64,000 nucleotides of DNA from Phaeobacter sp. 22II1-1F12B. Lineage in GTDB: Bacteria > Pseudomonadota > Alphaproteobacteria > Rhodobacterales > Rhodobacteraceae. The position numbers and the translations under genes were made by a program. This document shows positions 55,386 to 64,000 of the stretch, one piece after another. The notes below the pieces were generated by a model. The model was given only the letters and a program-made list of their open reading frames with translations, was not told where the DNA came from and made no database searches. Position 1 is the stretch's first letter; each line of letters starts with the position of its first letter. The stretch is from positions 310,001 to 374,000 of the forward strand of contig NZ_AQQP01000005.1 in the NCBI RefSeq assembly GCF_002210165.1, in the 5' to 3' direction.

Positions 55386-56390
55386 TCAGGCCGCGCGATG
55401 CATCGCCAGCGCCGTATCGAACATGCGGTTCGAAAATCCCCATTCGTTGTCATACCAGCTAAGGACGCGCACCAGCCCGCCATCGCTCACGCTTGTCTGA
55501 TCCGTGGCAAGGATCGACGAATGCGGGTTGTGATTGAAATCCGACGAAACCAGCGGCAGGTCCGTGGTCGTCAGGATCCCCTTGAGAGGTCCGCTCTTCG
55601 CCGCATCGCGCACCGCGCCATTGATTGTCTCGACCGTCGCAGCCTTCCCCGGCACGAAACAAAGGTCGACGACCGAGACATTCGGCGTCGGCACCCTGAT
55701 CGCGGATCCGTCGAGCTTGCCCTTCAGATGCGGCAGAACAAGGCCAACCGCCCGCGCCGCCCCTGTCGAGGTCGGGATCATGCTCAGCGCCGCCGCCCGT
55801 GCGCGGTACAGATCCTTATGCGCCGTATCCAATGTCGGCTGATCGCCGGTATAGGAATGGATCGTGGTCATGTACCCGGTTTCGATCCCGAAAACGTCGT
55901 CCAGAACCTTGGCCACCGGGGCAAGGCAGTTCGTCGTGCAAGAGGCATTCGACACGATGGTATCCGCCGCCGTCAGCGTATCGTGGTTCACACCATAAAC
56001 GATGGTCTTGTCCGCGTCGCTCGCCGGGGCCGAACACAGCACCTTGGCGCTGCCGTTCTCAAAATGCGCGCTGGCCTTTTCCTTGCTGTTGAAAACGCCC
56101 GTGCATTCCAGCGCGACGTCCACGCCTTCCCACGGCAGATCCGCCGGGTTGCGATGCGCGGTGACGCGGATCGGGTGGCCATCGACAACCAGATGGTCGC
56201 CCTGCACCGAGATCTCGACATTGAGATGCCCGTGCACTGAATCGAACTGAAGCAGGTGTGCATTGGTCTCGATCGGCGCCAGATCGTTGATCGCGACGAT
56301 CTCCACATCGTCACGCCCGGACTCGATCCAGGCGCGCAGGACGCAGCGGCCGATGCGACCGAATCCGTTTATGGCAAGTTTCACGGCCAT
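55386..56390 (-). CDS. gap: Glyceraldehyde-3-phosphate dehydrogenase (canonical)
   Basis: A 334-residue glycolytic and gluconeogenic enzyme. [15 protein letters not shown] at the N-terminus, the catalytic cysteine in [12 protein letters not shown] (near residue 153), TIHSYTGDQ and the [31 protein letters not shown] stretch are typical. Single gene with its own terminator and an upstream 12-base palindrome (56429-56440). The GAPDH-like gene at 25053 is a clearly distinct paralogue. Confidence 0.96.
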   Translation of the reverse strand: MAVKLAINGFGRIGRCVLRAWIESGRDDVEIVAINDLAPIETNAHLLQFDSVHGHLNVEISVQGDHLVVDGHPIRVTAHRNPADLPWEGVDVALECTGVFNSKEKASAHFENGSAKVLCSAPASDADKTIVYGVNHDTLTAADTIVSNASCTTNCLAPVAKVLDDVFGIETGYMTTIHSYTGDQPTLDTAHKDLYRARAAALSMIPTSTGAARAVGLVLPHLKGKLDGSAIRVPTPNVSVVDLCFVPGKAATVETINGAVRDAAKSGPLKGILTTTDLPLVSSDFNHNPHSSILATDQTSVSDGGLVRVLSWYDNEWGFSNRMFDTALAMHRAA

Positions 56391-56428
56391 TTAAACCTCC
56401 AGGCGTGTGTGTCGGCGTTAAACGCTCA

Positions 56429-56440
56429 GTTAGCGCTAAC
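56429..56440. promoter_or_regulatory. LacI-type palindrome upstream of gap
   Basis: GTTAGCGCTAAC is a perfect 12-base palindrome 39 bases upstream of the gap ATG. It resembles operators of LacI-family carbon-metabolism regulators in alphaproteobacteria (CceR type, from memory). Control of gap by such a regulator makes sense but is inferred. An imperfect GTTAAACGC sits about 10 bases further upstream on the plus strand. Confidence 0.65.
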
Positions 56441-56516
56441 GACGCCATAACACGAAGCTGTCCGGAAATCCAACCTGCCGTGCCCGCGAATTGTCGCAAG
56501 GCGCGAAATCGGCGAC

Positions 56517-59500
56517 TTAAAGCAGATCGTCGATGGAAATCGCGCCAGTGAAATCGGCGATCTCAATGGTATCGCCGCGCCCGTATTCGATCAGTGTCGA
56601 ACCCGACAGCGTGGTGATCCGCACGTCATCGGCCGATGCACCCAGCAACTTTATCCGGTCCACGCCGCCCTCGAAATCATGGATCACGTCCTGCCCGTCA
56701 CGCTTGGCAAAGACGAACCTGTCCGGGCCGCCGTCACCGTAAAGATCATCGTTCCCGCGCCCACCGAGGATGACATCCCGTCCTCCGCCGCCGTGGATTT
56801 CGTCATGGCCGGATCCGCCATCGATCCGGTCGCGCCCGCCGCCACCACTGATGCGGTCATCTCCGGCGTTGCCCTTCAGATCATCCTTGCCACCGTCGCC
56901 GTCGATGCTGTCATTGCCTTTGTCGCCCTTGATCGTATCGCCCTGCTTGCCGCCCGAGATAGCATCGTCACCGCCACCGCCACGCATGAAATCAAGCCCC
57001 TTGCCGCCATCCATCCGGTCGTTGCCGCCGCCACCTTTCATGGTGTCGTTGCCGCCGCCGCCACTCATGTCGTCATTGCCGCCATTACCGACCAGCGTAT
57101 CCTTGCCCTTCTGGCCCGAAACCGTGTCTTTGCCACCGCCGCCGCGCAGCACATCGGCGCCACGGCCGCCGTCAAGCTCGTCCTTGTTGCCGCCACCTTT
57201 CAACGTGTCGTTGCCATCGCCGCCGGTGAACATGTTGGCGCTGCGGTCCCCGATAAAGGTATCGTTCTGCGACCCGCCCCAAAGACCCTCGATGCCCGTC
57301 ACATCGTCGCCGACCAGCAGCTTGATGTCATTGGCCCCGGTGCGCAGATTATAGGTCATCGCAACCGAACTGCTGGTCAGGTCGATCACATCCTGCTTGG
57401 AAACACGCCCGTCGAAACGGTTCACCGCATCGGTCAGGATGATGTTGGATCCGCTCGACCCGCCAATCACCTTTTCGATGCCTGAAAACGTCCCGACCGC
57501 ACCCTGATCGACCTTGACGAAATCGATCTGGAAATCGTCGAACTCGTCATCGTCGATACCCGGCAGCACCCGCGCCAGATCTTCGGCGCCATTGGCATAG
57601 CTCGCCTGCGCCTCAAGCACGTCCTGCGGGGTCATCGAAACGCCGCCGAACATCCGTGCCTCGGTGCCGTCGCTTTCCTCGACGCCATCGCCGTCCTGAT
57701 CCCGCTCAAGCCAGCGCGGCACCTCGTCGATAAAGGTCGCGTCATAGGTGCCCGCGCCGAAATCGATCGTCACGACCCCGTCGACCGTCCCGAAATCGAG
57801 CGTGTCGAAATCCGCCCCGCCCAAAAGCGTCTTGTTGCCAAGCCCCACAACGATGGTGTCATCGCCCGCCCCGCCCGAGGCAAGATCGTTGCCCCGACCG
57901 GTGACCAGCACATCGTCGCCACCATTGCCGTAAATCTCGTCGTCACCATTGCCGCCGGACAAGAGGTTGTTCCCGCCATCCCCCTGAAGGACGTCATCCG
58001 CGCCGGTCCCGATCACGTTCTCGATGGATGTGAGCGTATCTGACCCGAACGCCCCCGTCGCCGTGCCCGCGCTCAGGTTCACTTCGACGCCGGTGAACAC
58101 ATCGGCGAACAACTCGCCCTCCATGCCGCCGGGCCGCGCCCAGACGAATGAGGCCGTGTCGCTGCCATCGCCCCCGTCGAGATTGTCGTTACCCGCGCCA
58201 CCATGCAAAAGGTCGTCGCCGTCTCCACCCTTCAAATCGTCATTGCCGGTGCCGCCATAAATCTTGTCGTTACCGCCGGCCCCGTCGATATCATCCGCTC
58301 CGCCACGCCCGATCAACTGCTCGTCCCGGTCGCTGCCGGTGATGTCGTCATTGTATTCGGTCGCAATCAGCTCTTCGAAATTCTCCAGAGTCATGCCGAC
58401 CTGATCGGAGTTATTCGTCACGACACCCTTGAAAGACTCGACCGTGCCCGCCGTAAGATCGGCAACGATATAGGACTGGAAACTCGGATCGAACGAGATC
58501 CGGTCATACCCACCTCCCCCGTCCGCATGGCCTTTGAACCGCAGGATCTGGAGGAGATCGTTATCCGCCCCCATAAAGGCACGGTTTTCTTTCGAGCTGT
58601 CCCCGAAGATCGCGTAATCCTCCCCGGCCATGCCACGGAAAATCCCGCCGCCCTTGCGGAAATTGCCCACGTCATTGCCATCGCCCGCCGACACATCGGC
58701 AAAACCGTTTTCGCCGTCGAACCGGTCATCCCCGCCCATCAGGTCAAAGTAGGCAGTCTGGCTTCCGCCAGGCGCGTAAATCGCATGATCCGCAAAATTC
58801 CCAAGCGAGATGGTCTCGACCCCGTATGGCTTGATCGAGAAGAACGCGTTGCTCGTGTTGCGCAGGTCATCGCCTTCGACCGAAGTGCTGAACGCCTTGA
58901 GCGTCAGAGCGATGGCGCTCTCCACCTTGTAGAACCAGCGCGCCTCGCCCACCGCGTCCAGCGACATGGTGTCAGAGCCGCCACCGCCATAGACCTGAAG
59001 CGCGGTCGATCCACCCTCGACATTCTCCACGAGGATAAGGTCGTCATCGTCGCCGCCATAGATATTCTGCGTCCCGCCGGTATGGATCGTGTCATTGCCC
59101 CCGGCCCCGTGGAGCATCCGCGCGCCCGGATCGCCGTAGAGCACATCATCCTTGTCCGAGCCCATGAACCCTTCGACCTCGACCGTGTGATCGGTCGTGA
59201 CCTCATTGCCCGCGTCATCGAACCGGATGATCTTGTGCTCGCCCGCACGTATTTCGACCGGACCGCTGTCCTCGATATCGCTCATGTAATCCTTGAGCGT
59301 CTGCAGGATGCGCGGGTCGTCACTCTGATCGCTGACGTCGAACTTGATGGTGTTGGAGCTGCTCGTGTAGGACACCACGTCATAGCCGTCGCCCCCGAGG
59401 TAAAGATCGCTGACCCCGGCCTTGGCCGCGCTGCCCGAAATCATCACGTCGATATTGCCGCCGCCCGCCATGATCACATCACTGCCGGCGCCGCCGACGA

Positions 59501-61370
59501 TGTAATCGTCCTCGCCACCCGCATCGATCATGTCATCGCCGCCCCGGCCCGAGATCACGTCGATCCCGTCGCCGGTATAGATCGCGTTGGCGTCGTCATT
59601 GCCTTCGACCTCGTGGTTCTGACCGGCGGTCACGATCACGTTCTCGATCGAGGTCAGCGTATCGCGCCCCTGTCCAAAGGCGGTGCCAGCCAGCAGGCTG
59701 ACCACCATCTCGCGGTTTGCCCCCGCCAGCACCTGAAAGGTATCGCTGCCCGCGCCGCCATTCGCCTCGTCATCGCCCAGACCGGGCAGCAATAGGTCAT
59801 CGCCATCGCCACCGTTCAACTGGTCGTTCTCCGTGGACCCGAAGATCTGGTCATCCCCGCCGAACCCGTTCGCCACGTGCAACCCGTTTACCGGCGTGCC
59901 GTCGGAATTGAGGAACATCAGGTTGTCCTTGTCATCCCCGTTCAGGGTCGACCCGCCGATGATCGCTTCCTTCAGCTGCTTACCGGTAAAGGAAATGTCC
60001 GTGAAAACAACGTGATCCCCGTCATCCATATCGACCAGCTCATCAACGCCGGTGCTATTTTCCGCATCCGACGGCTTAACGTGGCTGACGATGATATTGC
60101 CGGTGTCGGGATCACGCGACAGCTCGTATTCGGTGAAGCTCGCCGCGAAATAGAACATGTCATTGCCCGCGCCGCCGTTCAGCATGTCCGAACCGGCCCC
60201 GGCGATCAGGATGTCATTGCCACCATGGCCGAAAATCTCGTCCCGGTCACCCAGCGCGTCAAGAATATCGTCACCATCATCGCCTTCCAGCACATTGGCG
60301 ACATCATTGCCCCAGCCGGTCGGCCCCTTGTCGGGCGAGCCGACCACATCGCCGAAAAACGCGTTCTCGGCCACGTCAAGGAAGGGGATCGCGCCCAGCG
60401 CGTCTATCGCATATTCGAGCAGGAAATCCTTCAACGGCTGAAGCAGGGCTTCCATCTTTTCCAGCAGGTCAAAGGATGGGATCAAGGCATCGAAAAGCGC
60501 CTGCGCCTTGTCCAGAACGTTGTCGAGCTTCAGGGTCTCCATGATGAAATCGATGACCGGATCGACGATCAGCCCCACCAGCGCGTCAACCGCATTCAAG
60601 AGCGGCATGATCGGGTCGATCAGAACGGCCGCCGCATCCAGCGGTTTCTTGAGAACCTCCAGGGCCTTGTAGATCGCCTCCATGTCGATGAACTGGCCAA
60701 GGATCTTTTCGAAATCGATGTCCTCGAAAATCGCGACGAAATCGTCGATCTCCGCCATAATGTCATCGAAAACGGCTTTCAGGCCCTCGATCAGCTCGTT
60801 ACGCGCCTGCAACTGCTTTTCCACCGCCGTGTTCAGCGCGGTGAATTCGCCCTTCCACGCGACGTTGTCCGTCACCGTCGCAACCGCCAGCGCAACCTTG
60901 AAATTGTTCAGCGCCTCGACCGCGATTTCCACCTGCCGCGTCTGCAGGGTGATCGCGTCGCGAGCGGCCTTTACGACGACCGATGCGTCCTCAAGCCCTT
61001 TTTCGACGTTCTCGTAAAGCTTCTTGTTCCCGGACGGCGACAGGTTGGAGGTATCCTCCTTTTCGCTGATCGCATCCATTTTTTTGTCAACTTCCTTGAC
61101 CGGCTTTTCGACCCGGTCGAGGACGCGCTGCAGGGCTTTCGTGGGCGTTTTCAACGGCGAGATGAACCCGACGACCGTCAGCACCTTGTCGATGTAATAG
61201 ATGTTGTTCTTGGTATATTCGACAGAGTTCTTGGTCTTCTTGTAATGCCCGGCAACTTTTGAACCCGCCTTCATGCCGTAGTCGAGGTACTTGGTCGCGG
61301 TGCCCAGCGTATCGAGCCTTTCGAGATGCGCGGCAGAGTTCTTCAGGTAGAGATCAAGCTGGGTGCCCAT
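56517..61370 (-). CDS. Large RTX (haemolysin-type calcium-binding) protein
   Basis: A 1617-residue protein secreted without an N-terminal signal, by type I secretion. Residues 1-340 are helical with heptad-like segments (about 130-250) and no recognised enzyme domain. Residues 360-1110 carry clusters of GGxGxDxUx repeats separated by beta-rich stretches. Residues about 1380-1552 are 19 unbroken RTX nonapeptides, and the last 64 residues end in ADFTGAISIDDLL, like type I secretion signals. No type I exporter is in the window. It could be an adhesin, toxin or S-layer-like protein; the activity cannot be read. It is followed by gap in the same direction. Confidence 0.88.
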   Translation of the reverse strand: MGTQLDLYLKNSAAHLERLDTLGTATKYLDYGMKAGSKVAGHYKKTKNSVEYTKNNIYYIDKVLTVVGFISPLKTPTKALQRVLDRVEKPVKEVDKKMDAISEKEDTSNLSPSGNKKLYENVEKGLEDASVVVKAARDAITLQTRQVEIAVEALNNFKVALAVATVTDNVAWKGEFTALNTAVEKQLQARNELIEGLKAVFDDIMAEIDDFVAIFEDIDFEKILGQFIDMEAIYKALEVLKKPLDAAAVLIDPIMPLLNAVDALVGLIVDPVIDFIMETLKLDNVLDKAQALFDALIPSFDLLEKMEALLQPLKDFLLEYAIDALGAIPFLDVAENAFFGDVVGSPDKGPTGWGNDVANVLEGDDGDDILDALGDRDEIFGHGGNDILIAGAGSDMLNGGAGNDMFYFAASFTEYELSRDPDTGNIIVSHVKPSDAENSTGVDELVDMDDGDHVVFTDISFTGKQLKEAIIGGSTLNGDDKDNLMFLNSDGTPVNGLHVANGFGGDDQIFGSTENDQLNGGDGDDLLLPGLGDDEANGGAGSDTFQVLAGANREMVVSLLAGTAFGQGRDTLTSIENVIVTAGQNHEVEGNDDANAIYTGDGIDVISGRGGDDMIDAGGEDDYIVGGAGSDVIMAGGGNIDVMISGSAAKAGVSDLYLGGDGYDVVSYTSSSNTIKFDVSDQSDDPRILQTLKDYMSDIEDSGPVEIRAGEHKIIRFDDAGNEVTTDHTVEVEGFMGSDKDDVLYGDPGARMLHGAGGNDTIHTGGTQNIYGGDDDDLILVENVEGGSTALQVYGGGGSDTMSLDAVGEARWFYKVESAIALTLKAFSTSVEGDDLRNTSNAFFSIKPYGVETISLGNFADHAIYAPGGSQTAYFDLMGGDDRFDGENGFADVSAGDGNDVGNFRKGGGIFRGMAGEDYAIFGDSSKENRAFMGADNDLLQILRFKGHADGGGGYDRISFDPSFQSYIVADLTAGTVESFKGVVTNNSDQVGMTLENFEELIATEYNDDITGSDRDEQLIGRGGADDIDGAGGNDKIYGGTGNDDLKGGDGDDLLHGGAGNDNLDGGDGSDTASFVWARPGGMEGELFADVFTGVEVNLSAGTATGAFGSDTLTSIENVIGTGADDVLQGDGGNNLLSGGNGDDEIYGNGGDDVLVTGRGNDLASGGAGDDTIVVGLGNKTLLGGADFDTLDFGTVDGVVTIDFGAGTYDATFIDEVPRWLERDQDGDGVEESDGTEARMFGGVSMTPQDVLEAQASYANGAEDLARVLPGIDDDEFDDFQIDFVKVDQGAVGTFSGIEKVIGGSSGSNIILTDAVNRFDGRVSKQDVIDLTSSSVAMTYNLRTGANDIKLLVGDDVTGIEGLWGGSQNDTFIGDRSANMFTGGDGNDTLKGGGNKDELDGGRGADVLRGGGGKDTVSGQKGKDTLVGNGGNDDMSGGGGNDTMKGGGGNDRMDGGKGLDFMRGGGGDDAISGGKQGDTIKGDKGNDSIDGDGGKDDLKGNAGDDRISGGGGRDRIDGGSGHDEIHGGGGRDVILGGRGNDDLYGDGGPDRFVFAKRDGQDVIHDFEGGVDRIKLLGASADDVRITTLSGSTLIEYGRGDTIEIADFTGAISIDDLL
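56712..57224 (-). repeat. Nineteen consecutive RTX nonapeptide repeats
   Basis: This part of the RTX gene encodes 19 nine-residue units with no gap (GGDGNDTLK, GGGNKDELD, GGRGADVLR and so on to GDGGPDRFV). Each repeat pair binds one Ca2+ in the parallel beta-roll. The run ends 64 codons before the stop, next to the secretion signal. Confidence 0.92.
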
Positions 61371-61473
61371 GATAAAATTCCTCGATAAAATGCGCTAAAA
61401 TCGCGACTGGAAATGCAGAAAATTGCGAATTCGATACACTTGGATGCCGGGAAAATTCACCGTGGACCGCGGC

Positions 61474-61493
61474 AATATTAGCCCCCTAATATT
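61474..61493. promoter_or_regulatory. Perfect inverted repeat upstream of the RTX gene
   Basis: AATATTAG and CTAATATT flank CCCC. It lies about 104 bases upstream of the RTX start and is the most striking dyad in the region. It could be an operator for a repressor or activator of the secreted protein. Confidence 0.5.
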
Positions 61494-61590
61494 CCGACAT
61501 GCGGCGGTCCCAAACAATTTCGGCCCGGGCTCAAAAGCGTCGCAGGATGCCGAAATATGGCGCCTGTTTAGAAGGCTAAGGAGCAAGGGT

Positions 61591-61608
61591 CTGTGAAACG
61601 TATCACAG
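61591..61608. promoter_or_regulatory. CRP-like palindrome
   Basis: CTGTGA and TCACAG flank AACGTA, the classical TGTGA-N6-TCACA pattern of CRP-family regulators. It is 131 bases upstream of the LysR ATG and 221 bases upstream of the RTX start, so either gene could be the target. Confidence 0.55.
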
Positions 61609-61738
61609 TCGATCCATATGCAAACAATTTTTTGCTCAAAACTGCTGAAATCCCGGCCTGCACGCCCGCCACACTTTTGCAGGCCAGCCGAAAGACTATA
61701 ACGGAAAAACTGCCGCCCTGCCTCCGAAAGGCCCTCCC

Positions 61739-62680
61739 ATGACGACGAACCGGATTAGAATGCGCCACCTGCGCTGCTTCCTCGCGGTAGCGCAGCACGG
61801 CAGCGTGACCGGCGCGGCCAATGCGCTGGCGACGGTTCAGCCCAGCGTCTCGCGCTCGATCCGCGAGTTCGAGGATGAGATGGGCATGGTGCTTTTCGAC
61901 CGCACCGCGACTGGCCTTTCCCTCAATGCCGCCGGAAAAACGCTCTTTGCCTATGTCGCCAACGGTATGAGCCAGCTTGACCGGGGCGTCGAGGCTCTGC
62001 AGCAACGCATGTCAGAAATGCGCGTCACCGCCTATGTGCTGCCCAACGTGGTCCGCGTGGTGATGCCGGGCGCGGTGCGCCGCTTCAAGGAACTCCACCC
62101 CGAGGTCGATCTCCGTTTTCTCGCCACCACGGGCGGGGGCCTGCAACAATACCTCGCCCGGGGCGACGTGGATTTCGGATTTGGCCGGTTGCTGGCCGCC
62201 AAGCATATGGAGGGGATGCATTTCGAACATCTCTTCTCTGAACCGCTTTGCTTTTTCGTACGTGCGGGCCATCCGCTTGCTGCCAGCAAATCCCTTACAA
62301 TTCAGGATATTGACCGGCACGAGGTCATTCTGCCCAATGTCGAAACCATCATCCGCGAGGAAATCGACCGCTTTATCATTGCCGAGGGTATAAGCCGCTT
62401 CAGCAACCTGATCGAAACGATTTCCTTCGAATTCTCCCGCGCCTATCTCGCCCAGAGCGACGCCATCGTCTGTCAGCCGCTCGGCGCGATGCGGCGCGAG
62501 CTGCGCGACGGCAGCGTGGTCCGGCTCGACTTTGCGCGCGGCGAACTTGAAGGATCGGTCGGCATCACCACCCCGGCAGGCCGACAGCTTTCAGCCCCTG
62601 CCCAGCTGCTGATCGAGTCGATCCGCGAGGAAGTTCGCGACCAACACCATAACGAAAACGATATACCAGAAACCAAATGA
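61739..62680 (+). CDS. LysR-family regulator (PcaQ-like)
   Basis: A 313-residue LysR protein. The helix-turn-helix is about residues 8-65 (GSVTGAANALATVQPSVSRSIREFE). The substrate domain follows; VLPNVVRVVMPGAVRRFKELHPEVDLR and DFGFGRLLAAKHMEGMHFEHLFSEPL resemble PcaQ, the regulator of protocatechuate genes, but no pca genes are near. It is divergent from the RTX gene and upstream of the sulfatase-family gene, one of which may be its target. Confidence 0.87.
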   Translation: MTTNRIRMRHLRCFLAVAQHGSVTGAANALATVQPSVSRSIREFEDEMGMVLFDRTATGLSLNAAGKTLFAYVANGMSQLDRGVEALQQRMSEMRVTAYVLPNVVRVVMPGAVRRFKELHPEVDLRFLATTGGGLQQYLARGDVDFGFGRLLAAKHMEGMHFEHLFSEPLCFFVRAGHPLAASKSLTIQDIDRHEVILPNVETIIREEIDRFIIAEGISRFSNLIETISFEFSRAYLAQSDAIVCQPLGAMRRELRDGSVVRLDFARGELEGSVGITTPAGRQLSAPAQLLIESIREEVRDQHHNENDIPETK

Positions 62681-62797
62681 CTATTTCGCAAAAGCCCCTT
62701 CATTCCGTAGATTGAACAGGGAATCGCAACGGAGGGAGGACCGGCGCGTTCAACCATTGCCCACCGGGCAAGATGAACCGCGCCGGCGCAGAGCAGC

Positions 62798-64000
62798 TTG
62801 GCGAAAGCAAAAAACATACTCTTCATCATGTTCGATCAGCTCCGGTGGGATTACCTGAGCTGTTATGGCCATGAACATCTTCACACGCCCAATATCGACT
62901 GGCTGGCCTCACGCGGGGTGCGCTTTACCCGCGCCTATATCCAGTCGCCAATCTGCGGCAGTTCCCGCATGTCGACCTATACCGGGCGCTATGTGCATTC
63001 GCACGGCGCAAGCTGGAACGGCATCCCGCTGAAAGTCGGCGAAATGACGATGGGTGACCACCTTCGCAAGGCGGGCATGGACTGCTGGCTGGTCGGCAAG
63101 ACCCATATGCGCGCGGACGAAGAAGGCATGGCAAGGCTTGGCCTCGCCCCCGACAGCATCATCGGCGCAAGGGTCGCGGAATGCGGCTTCGACGTCTTTG
63201 AACGCGACGATGGTATGTTGCCCGAGGGACCCGACGGGTCTTACGATCCCGACGGCGCAAAAGAGTATAACAAGTGGCTCACCGCCAAGGGCTATGAAAG
63301 CGACAACCCCTGGCATGACTTTGCAAATTCCGGGCTGGATGCGGATGGCAACGTCCTTTCCGGCTGGTTCCTGAAGAACTCCCCCGAGCCTGCCAATATC
63401 GCCGAGGAAGACAGCGAAACGCCCTATCTCACCGGGCGCGGGATCGAGTTCATGACCGATCGCGAAGCCCCATGGTGCTGCCACCTCTCCTATATCAAAC
63501 CGCACTGGCCCTATATCGTCCCCGAACCCTACGCGAGCATGTATGGCCCTGAACATATCCGCCCCGTCGTGCGCTCGGATGCGGAACGGCAGAATGCCCA
63601 TCCGATCTTCAAGGCCTTCATGGACACGAAAGTCGGTGAAACCTTCTCGCGGCAGGACGTGCGCGAGGCGGTGATCCCCGCCTATATGGGCCTCATCAAG
63701 CAGGCCGACGACCAGATGGGTCGCCTGTTCGACTGGATGAAGCAATCCGGCCGGATGGAGGACACGATGATCGTGCTCACCTCGGACCACGGCGATTTCC
63801 TTGGCGATCACTGGATGGGGGAAAAGACGTTTTTCCACGACAGCTCGACCCGCGTGCCGCTTATCATCTACGACCCGTCCGATGAGGCAGATGCCACCCG
63901 CGGCACCACCTGCGACGCGCTGGTCGAATGCATCGACCTTGCCCCGACATTCGTCGATGTCACCGGCGAAAAACCAGCCATGCACATCCTCGAAGGCGAA
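62798..64000 (+). CDS. Sulfatase/phosphonate monoester hydrolase-family protein (C-terminus outside window)
   Basis: The first 401 codons of an alkaline-phosphatase-superfamily hydrolase. The in-frame sequence AKAKNILFIMFDQLRWDYLSCYG shows the N-terminal metal-binding aspartate, and it extends upstream of the ATG at 62828; TTG at 62798 is therefore taken as the start, with the frame closed by TGA at 62774. The formylglycine site is CGSSRMSTYTGRY (near residue 50; usual motif C-x-P-x-R, with serine in place of proline). SDHGDFLGDHWMGEKTFFHD near residue 330 is the second metal site. Sulfate or phosphonate monoesters are possible substrates. Confidence 0.82.
   Translation, partial: MAKAKNILFIMFDQLRWDYLSCYGHEHLHTPNIDWLASRGVRFTRAYIQSPICGSSRMSTYTGRYVHSHGASWNGIPLKVGEMTMGDHLRKAGMDCWLVGKTHMRADEEGMARLGLAPDSIIGARVAECGFDVFERDDGMLPEGPDGSYDPDGAKEYNKWLTAKGYESDNPWHDFANSGLDADGNVLSGWFLKNSPEPANIAEEDSETPYLTGRGIEFMTDREAPWCCHLSYIKPHWPYIVPEPYASMYGPEHIRPVVRSDAERQNAHPIFKAFMDTKVGETFSRQDVREAVIPAYMGLIKQADDQMGRLFDWMKQSGRMEDTMIVLTSDHGDFLGDHWMGEKTFFHDSSTRVPLIIYDPSDEADATRGTTCDALVECIDLAPTFVDVTGEKPAMHILEGE

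Larger units (their letters stand above)
61371..61738. other. Divergent regulatory region between the RTX and LysR genes
   Basis: 368 bases, more AT-rich than the flanks. It holds a perfect AATATTAG/CTAATATT inverted repeat (61474-61493), a CRP-like palindrome (61591-61608) and a 49-codon open frame (61593-61742) described as a finding. No other gene was found. Confidence 0.7.

Noticed and set aside
58203-59795. Long plus-strand open frame of 530 codons opposite the RTX gene
   Set aside because: It is a mirror of the repetitive Asp/Gly codons on the minus strand in high-GC DNA, with no ribosome binding site and low-complexity Val/Ile/Ala/Asp composition.
56712-60260. Periodic short repeats that might be a CRISPR array
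   Set aside because: The periodicity is 27 bases in frame, coding RTX nonapeptides, with no constant repeat or unique spacers.
1-64000. Horizontal transfer or mobile elements
   Set aside because: No transposase, integrase, terminal inverted repeats, tRNA gene or strong composition shift was seen; only the 61371-61738 and 55200-55300 stretches are AT-richer and both are intergenic.

Overview
The window is a high-GC bacterial chromosome segment with tightly packed operons, most likely from an alphaproteobacterium of the Rhodobacterales (Roseobacter-type). The reasons are a VPLPA-CTERM surface protein, the phn gene order with two PhnE permeases, a PuuE-UraD fusion, a TRAP transporter, and intergenic elements of the kind common in that group (this last point is from general knowledge, not from a search). 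No rRNA, tRNA, insertion sequence, phage or CRISPR array was seen. Two genes are cut by the window edges: an acyl-CoA ligase at the left and a sulfatase-superfamily hydrolase at the right.

Region 1 (1-5172): a truncated AMP-dependent acyl-CoA ligase, an AbrB-family membrane protein and a dctPQM TRAP transporter. Short TTCCGCA-type inverted repeats lie near the ligase and TRAP starts and suggest shared control.

Region 2 (5330-17159): a complete carbon-phosphorus lyase system for using phosphonates. phnGHIJKLNM runs on the minus strand, the PhnF repressor is divergent from phnG with TAGACA-type sites between them, and phnCDE1E2 plus a hexapeptide acyltransferase forms a second minus-strand operon with a possible Pho box upstream of phnC. 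A 34-codon ORF with its own ribosome binding site and one membrane segment sits antisense in the only sizeable gap of the lyase operon, between phnI and phnJ.

Region 3 (17428-23947): glucosylglycerate metabolism. A phosphatase and a glucosyl-3-phosphoglycerate synthase would make this compatible solute, and a GH13 sucrose-phosphorylase-like enzyme would take it apart. A VPLPA-CTERM protein, an unidentified secreted protein and a short-chain dehydrogenase share the region.

Region 4 (24116-32069): ureide (purine) catabolism with ureidoglycine aminohydrolase, a xanthine/uracil permease, ureidoglycolate lyase, a fused allantoinase/OHCU decarboxylase and hydroxyisourate hydrolase. A second GAPDH-like gene, a soluble GAF histidine kinase and a LysR regulator are interspersed.

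Region 5 (32335-40547): tamA-tamB for outer-membrane protein assembly, followed by a gamma-glutamyltransferase homologue. TamB carries seven exact 63-residue tandem repeats.

Region 6 (40529-52735): a xylose regulon. xylF, xylH, a single-domain ATPase and a glucokinase diverge from a ROK repressor, and xylB-xylA-galM run toward it. Two matching 10-3-10 inverted repeats, upstream of xylF and of xylB, are very likely the repressor operators. Unexpectedly, a secreted CRTAC1/ASPIC-UnbV propeller protein is fused by overlap to the repressor gene, and a periplasmic di-heme peroxidase follows galM, so both seem to belong to the regulon.

Region 7 (52767-64000): a Wzz-like chain-length protein with a CpsD-like partner that lacks the P-loop lysine, the canonical gap gene with a LacI-type palindrome and a terminator, a 1617-residue RTX protein, a LysR regulator, and the truncated hydrolase.
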